Part shown: positions 36,618-45,545 of the stretch, piece by piece
Layout: each line of letters begins with the position of its first letter
Position numbering within the stretch: position 1 is the stretch's first letter
Assembly: GCF_963674565.1 (NCBI RefSeq)
Contig: NZ_OY771430.1
Location: forward strand, 248,001 to 312,000
DNA length: 64,000 nt
Direction: 5' to 3'
From: an uncultured Carboxylicivirga sp.
GTDB taxonomy: Bacteria; Bacteroidota; Bacteroidia; Bacteroidales; Marinilabiliaceae
Notes under the pieces: generated by a model
Databases searched by the model: none
Seen by the model: the letters and a program-made list of their open reading frames with translations, nothing else
Told to the model about the DNA's origin: nothing
Position numbers and translations under genes: made by a program

Positions 36618-36854
36618 TTAAAGCCCCTCAAACTCTTTCTGACTAATACAAAAATGTTCCAGGATAACCTCCAATTGCTTGTGTGTATAATAATGTGCTC
36701 TCCTATTTCTGGCTAATAAATCAAGTTTGGAGTTTAATTCCTGCGATTGTTTTATTTCTTTCCTTAATAATTGCATGGCAGAAGTTGTATTTGAGCTTTG
36801 TGGGTATAGTTTTTTAGCTAAATCTTGTTTTAATATTGTTCGGGGTAATATCAT
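36618..36854 (-). CDS. DUF4248-family protein (copy 1)
   Basis: This 78-residue protein has ILKQDLAKKLYPQSSNTTSA at the start and HYYTHKQLEVILEHF near the end, the pattern of the DUF4248 HTH-like proteins common in Bacteroidetes mobile elements. It is about 80% identical to the gene at 37381-37617. It lies upstream of a replication-like module and may bind DNA. Confidence 0.7.
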   Translation of the reverse strand: MILPRTILKQDLAKKLYPQSSNTTSAMQLLRKEIKQSQELNSKLDLLARNRRAHYYTHKQLEVILEHFCISQKEFEGL

Positions 36855-36935
36855 CGTATTGCGTTTAATATAATTCTACATCATTTTGATGGCTGTAAAA
36901 TTATATTATAAATCACAAAATGAGTTATTTATAGC

Positions 36936-36973
36936 TATACCAAATCGCGTCATAACTAAGCCAATTCAAGACA
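36936..36973. repeat. Pair of 21-bp-step repeats upstream of DUF4248 copy 1
   Basis: TATACCAAATCGCGTCA (36936-36952) and TAAGCCAATTCAAGACA (36957-36973) are degenerate direct repeats with a 21-bp step. They line up with the pair upstream of integrase A (26941-26978). Confidence 0.45.
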
Positions 36974-37023
36974 AATAGAACTTTTTTAAGTTTTTTGCTC
37001 CACTCGCTCTATAAAATCTCATG

Positions 37024-37234
37024 AAAGCACTGAAAATATACTCTTCTTTAATAATTGTTTTTTCTTAGAGTACTATAATTATTGTTTTCATATTGGCGGT
37101 GATTTGAGCAAAGTATGATTAAAATTTACAAAGCCTTTTGAAAGTGCTCAAGTGATTAAATAAGTTCTCAAAAAGCACGCTTAATATACTCTACAAAATG
37201 GGCAAAGCATATAAAAGCAAGTGAAATATACTCT
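37024..37234. repeat. Three 21-nt iteron-like repeats
   Basis: Copies lie at 37024-37044, 37172-37192 and 37214-37234. All share AAAGCA at one end and AATATACTCT at the other, with a variable middle. The last two start 42 nt apart, twice 21. Shorter partial matches in both directions are scattered through 36990-37330. They lie between the two DUF4248 genes and upstream of the HTH/DUF3987/DUF6371 module, where an origin or partition site would be expected. The stretch 36855-37380 has no supported gene. Confidence 0.6.
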
Positions 37235-37380
37235 GAGCATAGTCTCTATATACACTGAAAGTACTCTGAAGCATGAAAAAGCACTCAAAAGCTATCTGTT
37301 TATTGGTATCGATAGTACTTTTAAGCTTGTTTTCGCAAGTTTTTCAGTACATTTTTACCGTTGTTTCCCCAAAGAAGTTC

Positions 37381-37617
37381 TTATAACAACTCAAATTCTT
37401 CCTGACTGATACAAAAATGTTCCAGGATAACCTCCAACTCTTTGTGTGTATAATAATGCGCTCGTTTATTTCTTGTCAACAATTCAAGTCTATTATTTAA
37501 TTCCGGTGATAGTTTTATTTCTTTCCGGAGCAACTGCATCGCTGCATTAATATTTGAGCTTTGTGGATATAATTTAATGGCCAAATCTTGTTTCAATATC
37601 GTTCTTCTAAATATCAT
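37381..37617 (-). CDS. DUF4248-family protein (copy 2)
   Basis: This 78-residue protein is a close paralogue of 36618-36854 and shares ILKQDLA, KLYPQSSN, AMQLLRKEIK and VILEHFCISQ. The DNA is clearly duplicated but diverged. The gap 37618-37984 behind it has no gene. Confidence 0.7.
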   Translation of the reverse strand: MIFRRTILKQDLAIKLYPQSSNINAAMQLLRKEIKLSPELNNRLELLTRNKRAHYYTHKELEVILEHFCISQEEFELL

Positions 37618-37984
37618 TTTAGTGAGTCATTTTTGCATTTTTCTGATTCAATTATAGAGAAATAGAATGCAATTTCAAAAGGAATGTAGAACATGGTAAT
37701 AAATAGTAATAAAAGTAAAAATAGTTGATATTCAAATAGTAATAAATAGCAGTAAAAAGAAAAATACCAGGAATTATAACTGTGATGTAATTTGGTCTGT
37801 ATTCAATAATATTTACTTGCGCTAAATTAAAACCGCAAAAACGATAAAATACGTTACGATACGTTCTTTTACTACCATTTACTCGCATTTACTATCAGAT
37901 CCTATCTTTAACTATAAAGTGAGTGTACCGTATTGCTTAGGTTTGACGAAATAAAATTTAGTAACAAGTTTAAATCGTATAAAA

Positions 37985-38266
37985 ATGAGCAAGACAGTTG
38001 TAATTGTAGATGAGCATCTCTTTAATAAGTTAATGGGCAAAATTGATCATATTAACGATAAGATAGATAGTATCAATGTGGCCAAGAATGATGGTTTTAA
38101 AGACCGTTGGTATGTTACCGAAGAAGTATGTAAACTATTAAATGTTAGTAGGCGAACTTTGCAAACCATGCGCGATAATAAAATCATTGCCTTTAAGAAA
38201 ACCGGACGCAAGATTTATTACAAGGCTTCTGATATTGAAGCCTACCTGGAAAGTATTAATGGATAA
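37985..38266 (+). CDS. Helix-turn-helix (excisionase-like) protein
   Basis: The protein has 93 residues. The C-terminal half has YVTEEVCKLLNVSRRTLQTM and KTGRKIYYKASDIEAYLES, the MerR/excisionase-type HTH-17 pattern of Bacteroidetes mobile elements. The N-terminal half is helical. It overlaps the DUF3987 gene by 8 nt. It probably regulates or directs excision or replication of the element. Confidence 0.8.
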   Translation: MSKTVVIVDEHLFNKLMGKIDHINDKIDSINVAKNDGFKDRWYVTEEVCKLLNVSRRTLQTMRDNKIIAFKKTGRKIYYKASDIEAYLESING

Positions 38267-39632
38267 TCCTTTGCAAATGGAATCAATTGAAAAAGATAAA
38301 ACAGAACTGGGGAGGTCGCATCTTACGTTTGGTAAGATGTCTCTTCAAGAAGCCAACTTAAGATTGAAAACAGCTGAGGAATCTGAATTTCCATTAAGTA
38401 TATTTCCGAAGTTTATCCAGGATACCATAATTGAGCTATACGACAATGGAAATTATAACATCGATTATACTGCTGTAAGCATTTTTACCGCCTTAGCTGG
38501 GATAATTGGTAATTCGTATCATTTGCGTAAACATATTGAATGGATAGAAAACCCATCTATGTGGGTGGTTTTGGTAGGTAAGTCAGGGCAGAATAAAAGT
38601 GCGCCCTTAAAAACAGCCTTTAAAGCCATAAAAAATCTGCAAAAGCAATACGACCAGGAATACGAAGCAGCCATAGCTAATTATGATCCTGATTTAGGTG
38701 AAAAGAAACCGACTAAGAAAAAGTTGTATTCTACCGACCCGACTTTTGAGGCTCTCATCAATATCCATAAGCAAAATCCCAATGGTATGATATTGATGCC
38801 CGATGAGTTTAAGAGTTTTATATTGAATTTGATTGGTTATAGCGGAACCTCAAAGCAAAGTCAGTTTTTATCCATATGGGATGGTGCACCTATTTCACTG
38901 GATCGTAAAGAAGTTGAAAGCTCTTCATTGAGTATGCCTTGTGTTTCAATCATTGGCAGTATTCAGGACGATGTGATTGCATCCTTTAAGGCCAAGGATA
39001 TTAAAGACGGTTTCTTTGAGCGGATTCTTTTTGCAATTCCATTAAAAATGGAAAAGAAATATATCCAAAGAAAAAATCCGGATGATTATATGGTGGAGAA
39101 ATTTCATTCGAGGATGAAAGCATTGATGGATAAAATTAATGAGAGTATTAATACCATAGAGTTACCGTTATCAGAGAAGGCAGAGGACTTGTTTATTGAT
39201 GAAGTAAACAAACACGTAAAGCCATCCAATAAGGATGCTGCCATATCTGGAATTCTGTCAAAACTCGATAGATATATACTACGGTTTGCCCTGGTCCTTG
39301 AAGTCTCCAATAGTTTTTTTGAAGGGCAGGTGATCGAGCAGGTAAGCGAAAGTTCAATGAAGAAAGCCATTATGCTTAAGGATTATTTCTTTTCTAATGC
39401 ATTAAAGCTAAATCACATGGTTTTAAATGTATATGAGGACAATTCAAAGGAAGGTAAGGTATTTCAGGTTTTAAAGAAGATTGGCAAACGGGAATTTACC
39501 AACAAAGAGTTTATTGAGATGGCCAATAAACTCAATATAGCCAAGGAATCATATGCCTACCAATTGCTGAGCAATACAAAACTGGCGCATAAGAAACAGA
39601 AAGGTGTTTACGAAACAGATGTGCTCAATTAA
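38259..39632 (+). CDS. DUF3987 replication-associated helicase-like protein
   Basis: I chose ATG 38259 (457 residues) because the open frame upstream overlaps the HTH gene. The pattern FPKFIQDTIIELYDNGNYNI, WVVLVGKSGQNKSAPLKTAF (Walker A-like, about 95-113), LMPDEFKSFI (Walker B-like) and the later CVSIIGSIQDDVI match DUF3987, a P-loop family of mobile elements. It is translated from the overlap with the HTH gene. It likely acts with the DUF6371 protein in replicating the element. Confidence 0.8.
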   Translation: MDNPLQMESIEKDKTELGRSHLTFGKMSLQEANLRLKTAEESEFPLSIFPKFIQDTIIELYDNGNYNIDYTAVSIFTALAGIIGNSYHLRKHIEWIENPSMWVVLVGKSGQNKSAPLKTAFKAIKNLQKQYDQEYEAAIANYDPDLGEKKPTKKKLYSTDPTFEALINIHKQNPNGMILMPDEFKSFILNLIGYSGTSKQSQFLSIWDGAPISLDRKEVESSSLSMPCVSIIGSIQDDVIASFKAKDIKDGFFERILFAIPLKMEKKYIQRKNPDDYMVEKFHSRMKALMDKINESINTIELPLSEKAEDLFIDEVNKHVKPSNKDAAISGILSKLDRYILRFALVLEVSNSFFEGQVIEQVSESSMKKAIMLKDYFFSNALKLNHMVLNVYEDNSKEGKVFQVLKKIGKREFTNKEFIEMANKLNIAKESYAYQLLSNTKLAHKKQKGVYETDVLN

Positions 39633-39896
39633 TCTTACTGCTGCCATAAAGGTTCAGAGAAAAATATGGAATATTGTAGAGTTTGCGTAGTTGTGGAGTT
39701 TGGTTGATTCACAATTATTTACGTGTGTAGTTTGAGTGTAGTAACTGTGGAGTATGGGGCACCACAGATAGTTCAATCATTATCGCAAATTTGATGGAAT
39801 TGTGGAGTGAGTGGAGTTGTATGGAGTCGTAAATACTTGAAAAACAACAATCCTCCACAACTCCATAAACTTCACTAAAACAAAAAACTTTCCTTT
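39633..39896. repeat. Intergenic region with evenly spaced TGTGGAGT repeats
   Basis: TGTGGAGT occurs at 39692-39699, 39746-39753 and 39801-39808, with steps of 54 and 55 bp. Near-copies (GTGGAGTTG, ATGGAGTCG) and an inverted CTCCACAACTCC (about 39853-39864) are also present. There is no gene. It lies between the helicase-like and primase-like genes. Confidence 0.5.
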
Positions 39897-40874
39897 ATGC
39901 CAGATATTCGCTATTCATTGGAAAAATACAAAGGTCGATCAACCAGGTATCATTGTCCGAAATGTCATCAAAGGACTTTTACCAGGTATGTAGACCACCA
40001 AACCAACAAGTATTTGTCAAATTATACCGGGAGATGTAACCGGGTAGAAAAATGTGCATACCATTTTACACCTAAAATGTACTTTGAGAAAAACGGATAC
40101 GAACCGGATGATTATTATACATTGACGCCTAAATCAAAAACAATTGTAAAACCACCTTCATGTATTGACCCAAAGTTAATGCTAACCTCTCTTACCAATT
40201 ATCACCAAAATAACTTTGCTATAGGATTGAGTAAACTCTTTCCGGAGCATATGGTTTGGGAGGTATTACAGAGGTATTACGTTGGTACTGCCAAAGGAAA
40301 TAAAACAATTTTCTGGCAAGTCAATCGAGTAGGGCAAGTACGAACAGGTAAAGTAATGCAATATGATGTTCATACATTAAAACGTAATGGCTACATCAAT
40401 TGGGTGCATCATATTATCAAACAAAAGGACTTTAACTTGAAGCAAGTTTTCTTTGGCGCACATCTACTTACCAATAAAACAAGATCTGTTGCTATTGCTG
40501 AAGGTGAAAAGAATGCCATATTTGGAGCATTGTATTATCCACAATATAATTGGATTGCTGTAGGCTCCGTTGAAATGCTGAATGTTCAAAAACTCAATAC
40601 CCTCATAGATTACCAGGTTACATTATTTCCTGATAAAGGAAAAGCATTTGAGAAGTGGAGCAAGATAGCCGAAAGTGCTTGCTTTGATGTTCGTGTAAAT
40701 ACCGTTCTGGAGTATACAGATTTAAATGAAGGTGATGATATTGCTGATTTGGTTATCTCCATAAAAAAGGAACAATATAATGCAAGTCCGGAAGCGCTTC
40801 TAGATAGGTTTAAAAAAAGGAATGATTATTTAAATCTATTATTGGAGATATTTGATTTGGGTGTTACAATTTAG
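39897..40874 (+). CDS. DUF6371-type primase-like protein with N-terminal zinc finger
   Basis: This 325-residue protein has an N-terminal CxxC zinc finger (HCPKCHQRTF and, later, GRCNRVEKCAYH). A Toprim-like domain follows with VAIAEGEKNAIFGALYYP (about 198-215) and TLFPDKG (about 242-248), the Glu and Asp motifs of DnaG-like primases. This is the usual partner of DUF3987 proteins in Bacteroidetes elements. It is likely to prime or help replicate the excised element. Confidence 0.75.
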   Translation: MPDIRYSLEKYKGRSTRYHCPKCHQRTFTRYVDHQTNKYLSNYTGRCNRVEKCAYHFTPKMYFEKNGYEPDDYYTLTPKSKTIVKPPSCIDPKLMLTSLTNYHQNNFAIGLSKLFPEHMVWEVLQRYYVGTAKGNKTIFWQVNRVGQVRTGKVMQYDVHTLKRNGYINWVHHIIKQKDFNLKQVFFGAHLLTNKTRSVAIAEGEKNAIFGALYYPQYNWIAVGSVEMLNVQKLNTLIDYQVTLFPDKGKAFEKWSKIAESACFDVRVNTVLEYTDLNEGDDIADLVISIKKEQYNASPEALLDRFKKRNDYLNLLLEIFDLGVTI

Positions 40875-41118
40875 TTGTCATATTCAAAATTGATTACATG
40901 AATCTGTTTTAAATTATTAGAGAGGAATTATAATACAGAAGATGATATTATAAATAAGAGCAATTTTAATTCTCAAAAATGGTCGCCATATTGCTACTCC
41001 AAATTACCAAAACATTCGATTTCCACTCCTAACATTTAAATAGTAATTACCAGTGATAAATGTAATTAAACAATGTTTATATCCAATAATTGCAGTTACC
41101 TTTACTAAAATTTAGATA

Positions 41119-42588
41119 ATGTTAGTATCCGTAATTAGAAAAAATATCACATTCAACCCAGATCCAAGTCGAGTAATAGCTCGATTTCTGTTTACAGAAG
41201 AACAAAGGGCTATCAATACTATACGTTTTGTAGTAGACATGAATGAAGATGAGGCCTCCTTTGCATTAAAGCAAACCCTTAGAGACTATTCGATGCGTCA
41301 TCGGAACATTTCTAAAATATTTGAGAAGCATTTTAATCGAATTAGGCACCTGTTGCCTCTTATGAATGTATTACCAGATACGATCGGGTATTCCAAAAAA
41401 ATTCTCATTGGTTCCTATTTTACCATGGAATATTCAATTGAATCGGCTGCATTCTTTAATCCATCAATGGTAGAGCATCCTGACCAGAGCGAAATTAGTC
41501 CGGAAGCAAAAAGAGTTATATTAAGTTTCAGGGCTACAGGTGAGGGACATATTTCATCAATAGTTTTCAGAACAGGAATTATTGATAAAAACAACAAGTT
41601 AACTCTTGAGCCAATTGGCAATTTGCTTGAAGAAGCGGAACATATCCGTCGTCACACATATAATAAAAGCTTGTTTGCCCATAAGTTGGATGAAATGGAA
41701 GTACATGGAATCATTCCTCCTGCGTTAATTTTGGATAAACTAAAAGAAGAATTTACTTATGGCGAACTTCGAAAATGTATAGAAGATGCCCGTAAAGCTG
41801 TTCATTTAGCATCTGATAAAGAATTTCTTTTCAATCAAATCATTTGGCTGGCATCATCGCATTACGAACTTCAGTTCTCGTTGGATACGAATATATCGGA
41901 ACGAGTTATTTTTCCGGTTTCAGCAAATGAAAGGAACGGTATTGAAGATGCCCGTTTTGTTAAGTTTGTTGATGACGACAACACAATTAAATACTACGCC
42001 ACCTACACTGCGTATGATGGAGCCACTATTTTGCCAAAATTGCTGGAGACCGAAGATTTTTATCACTTCAAGGTAATGCCCTTACATGGCGAGATTGCTA
42101 AAAATAAAGGGATGGCACTTTTTCCACGAAAAATAAATGGTAAATATGCCATGCTTTGCCGAATAGACGGATTTAATAATTACATTGCTTTTTCAGATAA
42201 TATTACTGTATGGCGTGAGGCCCAGCTATTGCAACAACCAAAATATCCATGGGAACTGATCCAAATTGGTAACTGTGGCTCACCTGTTGAAACGAAGGAT
42301 GGGTGGCTGGTTATCACACACGGAGTAGGTCCAATGCGTGAATATGCTTTAGGGGCAGCCTTGTTTGACCTTGATAATCCTGAAAGAGAAATAGGACGTT
42401 CAAAAACCCCGCTTCTTTTTCCGAACTCTGATGAAAGGGAAGGCTATGTCCCTAATGTAGTGTATTCTTGCGGATCAATTGTGCATAACAATGATTTGAT
42501 TATCCCATACGCTATGTCTGATTACTCATCTACTTATGCTTCGGTTAATTTAAAAGAACTTATTAATGAATTAAAGGGTTCAAAATAA
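41119..42588 (+). CDS. GH130-family glycosidase/phosphorylase, long form
   Basis: The protein has 489 residues. The first 240 are a helical extension (KQTLRDYSMRHRNISKIFEK). The rest is a five-bladed propeller with NGIEDARFVKF (about 274-284; the GH130 Glu-Asp-x-Arg region), IGNCGSPVETKDGWLVITHG (about 389-408) and YVPNVVYSCG. GH130 enzymes phosphorolyse beta-mannosides. It opens the stress/glycan island; a second GH130 gene lies at 51959. The substrate is not known. Confidence 0.8.
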   Translation: MLVSVIRKNITFNPDPSRVIARFLFTEEQRAINTIRFVVDMNEDEASFALKQTLRDYSMRHRNISKIFEKHFNRIRHLLPLMNVLPDTIGYSKKILIGSYFTMEYSIESAAFFNPSMVEHPDQSEISPEAKRVILSFRATGEGHISSIVFRTGIIDKNNKLTLEPIGNLLEEAEHIRRHTYNKSLFAHKLDEMEVHGIIPPALILDKLKEEFTYGELRKCIEDARKAVHLASDKEFLFNQIIWLASSHYELQFSLDTNISERVIFPVSANERNGIEDARFVKFVDDDNTIKYYATYTAYDGATILPKLLETEDFYHFKVMPLHGEIAKNKGMALFPRKINGKYAMLCRIDGFNNYIAFSDNITVWREAQLLQQPKYPWELIQIGNCGSPVETKDGWLVITHGVGPMREYALGAALFDLDNPEREIGRSKTPLLFPNSDEREGYVPNVVYSCGSIVHNNDLIIPYAMSDYSSTYASVNLKELINELKGSK

Positions 42589-42687
42589 ACAATTTCGAAG
42601 CCTCATTTATTTTTTTGTTTTACTGAACCTTCCTAAAATTTTTTCATTATCCTTCCTTCAATATACTCACTCAATAAAGTGTGAATG

Positions 42688-42744
42688 ATGTAACTTATTT
42701 GCAGAGTTATGTAATGCTTTCTTTTTTAGGCCAACATAACTTTA
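42688..42744 (+). promoter_or_regulatory. Predicted AraC half-site pair and promoter of the Hsp20 operon
   Basis: ATGTAA at 42688-42693 and 42709-42714 are direct repeats exactly 21 bp apart. A -7-like TAACTTTA follows at 42737-42744, 31 nt before the ATG at 42776. GTGTGAATG precedes the first half-site, as at 48.5, 56.7 and 58.4 kb. Confidence 0.65.
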
Positions 42745-42775
42745 TAAAAGAATTTTATATACAAAAAAAGGGGTC

Positions 42776-42937
42776 ATGAAAAATTTACTTTATGTTATTG
42801 TTGCATTGTTGCTGGTAATTTGGGGAATCATTTTTTGGGGATTTAATTCCTCAGGAGCTGTTCATCTATTACTTGCAGTAGCAGGTTTAATTATACTTAT
42901 CAGACTTATTTTTGATAAGCAATTATCGAGAAAATAA
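42776..42937 (+). CDS. Lmo0937/DUF5670-family two-TM small membrane protein
   Basis: This 53-residue protein, MKNLLYVIVALLLVIWGIIF at the start, has two TMs joined by NSSGAVHLLLAVAG, matching the lmo0937 family of small stress-linked membrane proteins. GGGG just before the ATG may act as a weak ribosome site. It is the first gene of the Hsp20 operon, 24 nt before hsp20. Confidence 0.75.
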   Translation: MKNLLYVIVALLLVIWGIIFWGFNSSGAVHLLLAVAGLIILIRLIFDKQLSRK

Positions 42938-42961
42938 TTTTTAATCTTAAAAACAACGAAA

Positions 42962-43390
42962 ATGTATCCAAAACTAAAAAATCCAACATTATTTCCCGCT
43001 TGGACGGATAACTTTTTCTCCAGTCCAATGTGGCCAAATGAAGAATCTTACGTGGGGTTATCAATACCAGCAGTGAATGTTAAAGAGACTATTGATGAAT
43101 TTGATATTGAAATGGCAGTACCAGGCATGGAGAAAACAGACTTCAAACTTGATATTGACCACAATGTACTTACCATCTCATCTGAAAAAATATTAAAAAA
43201 AGAAGATGACAATGAAAAGTTCACACGTAGGGAATTTAGTTACACATCCTTTAACCGTTCATTTACATTGCCAACCAGTGTAGATGAAGAGGCTATTAAA
43301 GCTACGTACAAAGAAGGCATTTTAATTATTAATATTCCCAAAAAGGAGGAAGCAAAGGAAAAAGGTCCAAAACATATCGAAATTGGATAA
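42962..43390 (+). CDS. Small heat-shock protein Hsp20
   Basis: This 142-residue protein has the alpha-crystallin domain (about 35-130): VNVKETIDEFDIEMAVPGM, then the strand-loop EFSYTSFNRSFTLP, YKEGILIINIPKKE, with a C-terminal I-x-I-like tail. It would act as an ATP-independent holdase on unfolding proteins. It follows the lmo0937-family gene in one operon under a predicted AraC site. Confidence 0.9.
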   Translation: MYPKLKNPTLFPAWTDNFFSSPMWPNEESYVGLSIPAVNVKETIDEFDIEMAVPGMEKTDFKLDIDHNVLTISSEKILKKEDDNEKFTRREFSYTSFNRSFTLPTSVDEEAIKATYKEGILIINIPKKEEAKEKGPKHIEIG

Positions 43391-43480
43391 ATGGCAAAGG
43401 GTGTCTTTAAACAGGCACCTTTGTTAGAGTTCGACACTCTTATTTTGGATGAAATGGTTGGGATTGCTGAAAATTTATAA
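43391..43480 (+). other. 29-codon ORF overlying a hairpin, doubtful
   Basis: ATG 43391 directly follows the hsp20 stop and encodes MAKGVFKQAPLLEFDTLILD and nine more residues. The same DNA forms an imperfect 9-bp hairpin (43396-43405 with 43414-43422). It may be only an mRNA structure or a remnant. Confidence 0.25.
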
Positions 43481-43504
43481 ACAGAAATAAAAAGGAAAAA
43501 TATT

Positions 43505-44371
43505 ATGAATTATTATTTATTAATGATTCCGGTTGTAATTATTTTCTTTGCAGGAATCAGAATTGTAAGGCCTACTCACCGTGGGCTTATTGAGAGGCTT
43601 GGAAAATATCATAGTTTTGCCAATCAAGGATTTCACTGGATTATACCACTTATCGACAGACTCTATCTGGTAAATGTAACTGAACAAATGATAGATGCAG
43701 AGCCACAGGAAATCATCACAAATGATAATTTAAATGCCAGTGTTGATGCACAGGTTTACTTCAGGGTGAAAGCTGAAGAGGAAAATGTTAAGGAATCAAT
43801 CTACAATGTAAACGACTACACCTGGCAGATTGTGAACCTTGCTCGTACAACACTGCGTAATATCATAGGCACCTTAACACTTAAATCTGCCAACAGCGAA
43901 CGTGGAAAAATTAACGATGCTCTATATAAAACACTGCATGACGAAACCAAGAGTTGGGGTATTGATATCGTTCGCACCGAATTGAAAGAAATCGACCCGC
44001 CTAAAGACGTGCAGGAAACGATGAATAAAGTAGTAAAAGCTGAAAACGAAAAAATAGCAGCTATCGATTCGGCTACAGCAGCTGAAACAGTAGCTGATGG
44101 CGTGAAACGAGCTAAAATTAAAGAAGCTGAAGGTTATAAGCGCGCTAAAATTCTTCATGCAGAAGGAGAAGCAGAAGCTATAAAGCTGGTAAACGAAGCT
44201 GCCGACAAATATTTTATTGGCAATGCTCAAATGTTAAGAAAATTGGAGGCATTGGAAGCATCCTTAGGAAACAATGCTAAAATAGTTATTCCAACAGGTT
44301 CTGAATTAGTGAATATTATCGGAGATATGGCAGGACTACTTCCGCTTGAAAGAAAACACAAAAGCGATTAG
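43505..44371 (+). CDS. Slipin/stomatin-like SPFH-domain protein
   Basis: The protein has 288 residues. One N-terminal membrane segment (MIPVVIIFFAGIRIV) is followed by the SPFH domain (about 18-180; RPTHRGLIERLGKY, ASVDAQVYFRV) and a long Ala/Lys/Glu coiled coil. It would form oligomers at the inner membrane and organise partners. It lies between Hsp20 and Usp, a stress setting; no NfeD-type partner gene is next to it. Confidence 0.88.
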   Translation: MNYYLLMIPVVIIFFAGIRIVRPTHRGLIERLGKYHSFANQGFHWIIPLIDRLYLVNVTEQMIDAEPQEIITNDNLNASVDAQVYFRVKAEEENVKESIYNVNDYTWQIVNLARTTLRNIIGTLTLKSANSERGKINDALYKTLHDETKSWGIDIVRTELKEIDPPKDVQETMNKVVKAENEKIAAIDSATAAETVADGVKRAKIKEAEGYKRAKILHAEGEAEAIKLVNEAADKYFIGNAQMLRKLEALEASLGNNAKIVIPTGSELVNIIGDMAGLLPLERKHKSD

Positions 44372-44542
44372 GATGTAACTTAGTTGAAACCTCGAATAGC
44401 TTAAAAAAGCCATTTGCAACATAGATATGAGAGTTATTCAAAATCAGGAAAAATGAAACGATCATGATAAAAGTATTCTCACACACGAGGATGACTAATT
44501 TGGCGAGTTTCATCTGACAAATAAAAAACAAATTATAATCAT

Positions 44543-45013
44543 ATGAAAAAGGTATTAATTGCTTTGGATTATGGACCTACTGCGCAAAAGGTAGCGGAAG
44601 TGGGATTCTCAATGGCAAAAGCCATGAATGCTAAGGTTATATTATTGCATGTAATAATAGATCCGGTTTACTATTCTACTCCAGATTATTCTCCGATTGT
44701 GGGCTTTACCGGTTTTATGGACGTGAGTCCTTTGGAATTAAATAGCATTGAAACACTTCAATTGGCATCGGAACATTATCTTGAAAAAATGAAACAACAC
44801 CTTGGTGACAAGAACATCCAAATAGTCGTAAAGGAAGGTGAGCAAGCCGAAACGATCATAAAGGCTGCAACAGGCTATCATGCTGATATTATTGCTATTG
44901 GTTCCCACAGTCATAAGTGGTTAGAAGAAATGCTCGTTGGAAGCGTAACTGAGAAAGTTTTAAAGCAATCTTCTATACCGCTTTTCATTATTCCAGCGAG
45001 AAAACAAGAATGA
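44543..45013 (+). CDS. Universal stress protein (UspA family)
   Basis: This 156-residue protein begins KVLIALDYGPTAQKVAEVGF and ends with the ATP-binding pattern IIAIGSHSHKWLEEMLVGSV followed by TEKVLKQSSIPLFIIP, a G-2x-G-9x-G(S/T)-like layout. It is a single Usp domain. It is probably induced with the Hsp20/slipin genes. The following gap 45014-45301 has no intact gene. Confidence 0.88.
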   Translation: MKKVLIALDYGPTAQKVAEVGFSMAKAMNAKVILLHVIIDPVYYSTPDYSPIVGFTGFMDVSPLELNSIETLQLASEHYLEKMKQHLGDKNIQIVVKEGEQAETIIKAATGYHADIIAIGSHSHKWLEEMLVGSVTEKVLKQSSIPLFIIPARKQE

Positions 45014-45301
45014 TGAACTTGATACTTCATCTGTAAGGATGATTCTATATGGATTGAATGATTTACCAAAGCAATGTCATTTTGCTACTGTTTTTATTCC
45101 AGATAGATAAGTGCTTAGTACCCGAATGATCCTCATCGTAAAGTTGATGCAATACTAAATGTGAAAGATGCAGAAGTAATGCAATAGATCAAAGTGGTTT
45201 AGAGACTGTTGTAATGGCAACCGAAATGTCCAGAAGAGTTTGGGATTACAAATGATGTTATTGTGTGAATAAAATACAGAAACAACTTATCAATACATTC
45301 A

Positions 45302-45500
45302 ATTACCACCTACTTTGACATGGCCGTTCTCAGCGAGCTTGACAGATTTCATCAGGTTCAGGATGTAAACAATAGGATACCGGATTTGGGCAATAAGAGA
45401 GCACACCTCAAGGCTTATGCAGTACGAACTTGTCAAACACAAGCAATACAAAGAAAATATGGTCTGGATATGCCTGAGATATTTAACTGAAAATGGAATG
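45302..45500 (+). pseudogene. Remnant of phosphoketolase (Xfp) C-terminus
   Basis: One frame reads YFDMAVLSELDRFHQVQDVN then NRIPDLGNKRAHLKA, matching the conserved Xfp end (FDMxVLNDLDRFHLVMDVIDR). The match then jumps to a second frame (MQYELVKHKQYKENM) and back (YGLDMPEIFN), after which the expected WKW reads stop-KW because TGG has become TGA. Only about 65 codons of an 800-residue enzyme remain. Confidence 0.75.
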
Positions 45501-45545
45501 ATTCAATATGAAAATGCAAAGAGCTCCATCTTAAAAACACCTGAC

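Noticed and set aside
41060..41104. A seventh HMA-AraC site upstream of the long GH130 gene
   Set aside because: ATGTAA and a TACCTTTA box are present, but the second half-site at a 21-bp step is ATCCAA and the -7 distance is only 11 bp.
43391..43480. Separate 29-residue peptide gene after hsp20
   Set aside because: No homology or ribosome site is visible and the DNA is better explained as an mRNA hairpin; kept only as a low-confidence entry.
45417..45545. N-terminal extension of the TerB-like protein
   Set aside because: The extension matches the phosphoketolase tail in a broken frame, so the natural start is ATG 45546.
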